Of a stretch of DNA of 64,000 bases, positions 61,494 through 64,000 are shown one piece after another. Numbering within the stretch: the stretch's first letter is position 1; each line of letters starts with the position of its first letter. The position numbers were made by a program, and so were the translations under genes. The notes under the pieces were generated by a model, which saw only the letters and a list, made by a program, of their open reading frames with translations, made no database searches and had not been told where the DNA came from. The stretch is from Phaeobacter gallaeciensis DSM 26640 (GTDB lineage Bacteria; Pseudomonadota; Alphaproteobacteria; Rhodobacterales; Rhodobacteraceae), in assembly GCF_000511385.1 (NCBI RefSeq), contig NC_023137.1:1929001-1993000 (forward strand). The letters are read 5' to 3'.

Positions 61494-63584
61494 CTAACCC
61501 ACCGAAATCAAACGAATGGCCTGATCCTGCTTCATCAGCCACAACAGAACACGCGCCGCCTGCCCTCGTGGACTGGACAGATCAGGGTCAGAGGCCAGCA
61601 ACGCCCGCGCATCACTTTGCGCCACTGCCATCAGACCGGCCTGCCGATCCAGATCAGCGATACGGAATCGCGGCAAACCCGATTGCGCGGTGCCGATAAC
61701 GTCCCCCGCACCGCGCATCTCCAGATCGGTCTCAGCAATGCGAAAGCCATCCTCGGTCTCCCGCAAGATCTCCAGGCGTTTCTGCCCGCCCTTGCTGAGC
61801 GGCGCTTGGTAGAGCAGAAGGCAGGTCGAGGCCGCCTCCCCGCGTCCGACACGTCCACGCAGCTGGTGCAGCTGCGCCAAGCCAAAGATCTCTGCCCGCT
61901 CAATCACCATGATCGAGGCATTGGGCACATTGACCCCCACCTCAATCACCGTGGTCGCGACCAGCACCTTGGTCTCCCCGGCCTGAAACGCCGCCATGGC
62001 CGCGTCTTTCTCTGCCGCTGGCATCTGTCCGTGAACCAAGCCCACCACGCCATCACCCAGCACCGCACGCAGTTGCTTGAACCGTTCCTCGGCAGCGGTC
62101 AGATCCATCACTTCGGATTCTTCGACCAGAGGGCAGACCCAATAGCATTGCCGCTCTTCGTCAATGGCCCCGCGCAGATGGCTGACAACCTCCTGCATGC
62201 GCTCTGTACTGATGACAGCGGTTTTCACCGGCTTGCGCCCGGGTGGCTTTTCATCCAGCACCGACACATCCATATCGCCGTACTGCGTCAGCGCCAACGA
62301 CCGCGGGATCGGCGTTGCGGTCATCACCAGCACATCCGCGCCCTTGCCCTTCTCCGCCAGTTCCATTCGCTGGCGCACACCGAACCGGTGCTGTTCATCG
62401 ACAATCGCCAAGCGCAGATCCTGAAACACGACATCTGGCTGGAATACCGCATGGGTGCCCACCAGGATTTGGATATCACCCCGCGCCAGCGCCGCGCATT
62501 TTGCGGCCCGTTCCCGGCCTTTGTCACGGCCCGTCAAAATCTCCAGCACCACGCCTGCGGTCTCTGCCAGCGGGCGCAGTGCCTCCAGATGCTGACGGGC
62601 CAGAATTTCCGTCGGTGCCATCATCACGCCCTGCCCACCTGCCTCAACTGCGACCAGCAAGGCCATGAAAGCAACCAGAGTTTTCCCGGCACCGACGTCG
62701 CCCTGCAACAGCCGGTTCATCCGCGCATCTCGCGCCATATCGGCGCTGATCTCCTCAATCGCGCGGGCCTGCGCGCCGGTGGGGCGATACGGTAAGGCAG
62801 CCAATACCCGCGATTGCAGACGGCCATTGCCCAGACTGCTGCGCCCAGGCAGTCCACGATCCCGTAGCCGTGCCAGCGCCAACGTCAGCTGATGGGCAAA
62901 CAGCTCATCATAGGCCAGTCGCGTCCGCCCCGGCGATTCAGCCGCCAGTGCATCCAGCCCATCAGGGGTATGTGCAGCGACCAAGGCCTCCTGCCACGTC
63001 GGCCAGTCCTCCTGTCGGATCTGCGAGGGGTCAGCCCATTCCTGAAGCTCTGGCAGCCGCGACAGCGCGCTTTGCGCCGCCTTGAACATCGTCTTTTGCG
63101 AGACCCCATGGGTCAGATGATAGACTGGCTCAAACTCGGGAATATCCCCCGCCTCAGCCACCGGCACCATATGATCGGGATGCACCATCTGGGCGATGCC
63201 ATCAAACAGCTCCAGCTTGCCCGACACCACCCGGCGCGCGCCCTCCGGCAGCTGCGCCTCAAGGTAGCGGCTACGCCCGTGGAAGAACACCAGCTGGAAT
63301 TCTTCCTCCGCATCGCTCACATGGATCCGGTAGGCGCCGCCCTTGTTGCGCGCAGGCCGATGTGCACCGATGGTGACCTCCACCGTGGCAACAGTGGGGT
63401 AATCAAGCCCACGAATACTGTCGCGACGACGTCGATCCACAATCGAATAAGGCAGCGAATACAACAGGTCGCGCGGCGTCTCTATATCGATCTGCCCGAA
63501 ATGCTGCGCCGTCTTCGGGCCGATTCCCTGTAGTGTTTCCAACCCGGCAAACAGCGGAAACAGGATCTCTGGTCTGCCGCTCAT
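61494..63584 (-). CDS. recG: ATP-dependent DNA helicase RecG
   Basis: A 696-residue branch-migration helicase that regresses stalled forks. The N-terminal wedge/OB domain contains LQGIGPKTAQHFGQIDIETPRDLLYSLPYSIVDRR. The helicase core has Walker A LLQGDVGAGKTLVAFMA (about residue 297), DEQHRFGVRQR, TATPIPRSLALTQYGDMDVS and RGRVGRGEAAS, and the C-terminal RecG motif has EMRGAGDVIGTAQSGLPRFRIADL. It starts within the ligA stop (ATGA), so it is coupled to ligA. The stop is followed by the LexA-like array. Confidence 0.97.
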   Translation of the reverse strand: MSGRPEILFPLFAGLETLQGIGPKTAQHFGQIDIETPRDLLYSLPYSIVDRRRRDSIRGLDYPTVATVEVTIGAHRPARNKGGAYRIHVSDAEEEFQLVFFHGRSRYLEAQLPEGARRVVSGKLELFDGIAQMVHPDHMVPVAEAGDIPEFEPVYHLTHGVSQKTMFKAAQSALSRLPELQEWADPSQIRQEDWPTWQEALVAAHTPDGLDALAAESPGRTRLAYDELFAHQLTLALARLRDRGLPGRSSLGNGRLQSRVLAALPYRPTGAQARAIEEISADMARDARMNRLLQGDVGAGKTLVAFMALLVAVEAGGQGVMMAPTEILARQHLEALRPLAETAGVVLEILTGRDKGRERAAKCAALARGDIQILVGTHAVFQPDVVFQDLRLAIVDEQHRFGVRQRMELAEKGKGADVLVMTATPIPRSLALTQYGDMDVSVLDEKPPGRKPVKTAVISTERMQEVVSHLRGAIDEERQCYWVCPLVEESEVMDLTAAEERFKQLRAVLGDGVVGLVHGQMPAAEKDAAMAAFQAGETKVLVATTVIEVGVNVPNASIMVIERAEIFGLAQLHQLRGRVGRGEAASTCLLLYQAPLSKGGQKRLEILRETEDGFRIAETDLEMRGAGDVIGTAQSGLPRFRIADLDRQAGLMAVAQSDARALLASDPDLSSPRGQAARVLLWLMKQDQAIRLISVG

Positions 63585-64000
63585 GTGCCTGCAATCAGCT
63601 CCAGCCAGCCGTCCTCATCCAGGATCCGCACCCCCAAATCGCGGGCTTTCTGCTCCTTTGACCCAGCACCCGGGCCTGCCACCAGAATATCGGTTTTCTT
63701 CGACACCGATCCGGCGACCTTCGCGCCCAACCCTTCGGCGCGGGCCTTGGCCTCTGCGCGGGTCATCTTCTCCAATGTGCCTGTGAAAACCACCGTCAGC
63801 CCGGTGACCGGACTGTCATTCTGAGGCGCCTCTGGCGGGATGATGTTCAGATGGCCGCGCAAGTCATCAAAGGCCGCCCGCTCATCCGCATTGGCAAAGG
63901 CATCGGACAGCGACAACCCAAGCGTGGCGCCAATGCCATCAATACCCGTCAGGTCGTCCCAGGCCGCGCGCGCATCAAGCGGCACGTTCAGCGCGGCGAT
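63581..64000 (-). CDS. ligA: NAD-dependent DNA ligase LigA, C-terminal part (partial)
   Basis: The frame enters from the right edge and ends at 63581; about 139 C-terminal residues are visible. The first part (AAWDDLTGIDGIGATLGLSLSDAFANADERAAFDDLRGHLNI) is the end of the helix-hairpin-helix domain. The last 80 residues form a BRCT domain (GLTVVFTGTLEKMTRAEAKARAEGLGAKVAGSVSKKTDILVAGPGAGSKEQKARDLGVRILDEDGWLELI), the standard LigA ending. The catalytic adenylation domain lies outside the window. It is transcribed ahead of recG. Confidence 0.93.
   Translation of the reverse strand: MAALNVPLDARAAWDDLTGIDGIGATLGLSLSDAFANADERAAFDDLRGHLNIIPPEAPQNDSPVTGLTVVFTGTLEKMTRAEAKARAEGLGAKVAGSVSKKTDILVAGPGAGSKEQKARDLGVRILDEDGWLELIAGT

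Noticed and set aside
61401..62795. 464-codon open frame on the + strand
   Set aside because: Antisense to recG, no family similarity, Arg/His/Gln-rich shadow.
1..64000. Mobile element, prophage, CRISPR array, tRNA or rRNA genes
   Set aside because: No transposase, integrase, phage or Cas frames, no regular repeat-spacer array, and no cloverleaf or rRNA signature was seen in any intergenic gap.

Overview
This is a gene-dense, high-GC (around 60%) alphaproteobacterial core-chromosome segment. It almost certainly comes from the Roseobacter group of the Rhodobacteraceae (Phaeobacter/Ruegeria/Leisingera-like). The evidence is the dusB-ntrBC-ntrYX and trkAH-hfq-hflX arrangement, an NtrC lacking the GAFTGA loop (known from Rhodobacter), the DUF6456/DUF6477 pair, bifunctional IspDF, an Asp-type (not Cys-type) HemB, and a GTTC-type LexA operator. 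I found no insertion sequence, prophage, CRISPR array, rRNA or tRNA. The assignment rests on gene content only; no search was run.

Layout. 1-4.2 kb: XRE-cupin regulator (cut by the left edge) divergent from an acyl-CoA ligase, a FrnE-type DsbA protein and a Bcr/CflA-type MFS exporter. 4.2-11.3 kb: mfd, a small membrane protein, hemB, a Tat-type SYLF lipoprotein, and a beta-hydroxyacid dehydrogenase. 11.4-13.9 kb: a membrane-anchored penicillin-acylase-family Ntn hydrolase. 14-18.6 kb: hfq-hflX and trkA-trkH. 19.2-26.6 kb: the nitrogen-control operon dusB-ntrB-ntrC-ntrY-ntrX. 26.8-30.4 kb: ispDF-pgpA-cinA and a solitary amtB. 30.4-36.9 kb: COQ10/START protein, hpt, RcnB-like protein, lipA-M20 peptidase, peroxiredoxin, and the divergent DUF6456/DUF6477 pair. 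37-48.9 kb: non-pyrrolysine MttB-family protein, guaA, a tandem sulfotransferase, DMT exporter, FadL-like porin, P-loop ATPase, metA, hydrolase, ppk2-tetR. 49-54.2 kb: rplM-rpsI, lipoprotein, MocR regulator divergent from a DUF1127 protein, speD-speE. 54.4-64 kb: psd, thioesterase, enoyl-CoA hydratase, trmFO-methyltransferase-gluQ, hisI, a Fe-S scaffold, a 40-residue membrane protein, and ligA (cut by the right edge)-recG.

How genes work together. Many neighbours are joined by ATGA/TGATG overlaps: ligase-frnE, hfq-hflX, ntrY-ntrX, dusB-ntrB, ispDF-pgpA, lipA-M20, speD-speE, methyltransferase-gluQ, ligA-recG. These indicate translational coupling. Intrinsic terminators are plentiful and mostly well formed, so transcription units can be delimited with some confidence.

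The most interesting signal is at 61.2-61.4 kb. A 40-codon single-membrane-pass protein with a strong ribosome site lies behind five phased GAAC repeats, two pairs of which fit the alphaproteobacterial LexA box. It has its own terminator. It looks like an SOS-induced small membrane protein. Other leads are a tandem two-domain sulfotransferase, a 13-bp direct-repeat operator at a MocR/DUF1127 divergent promoter, near-identical leaderless-type promoters for guaA and trmFO, a structured RNA candidate upstream of trmFO, and a 32-bp intergenic repeat present twice beside different hairpins.
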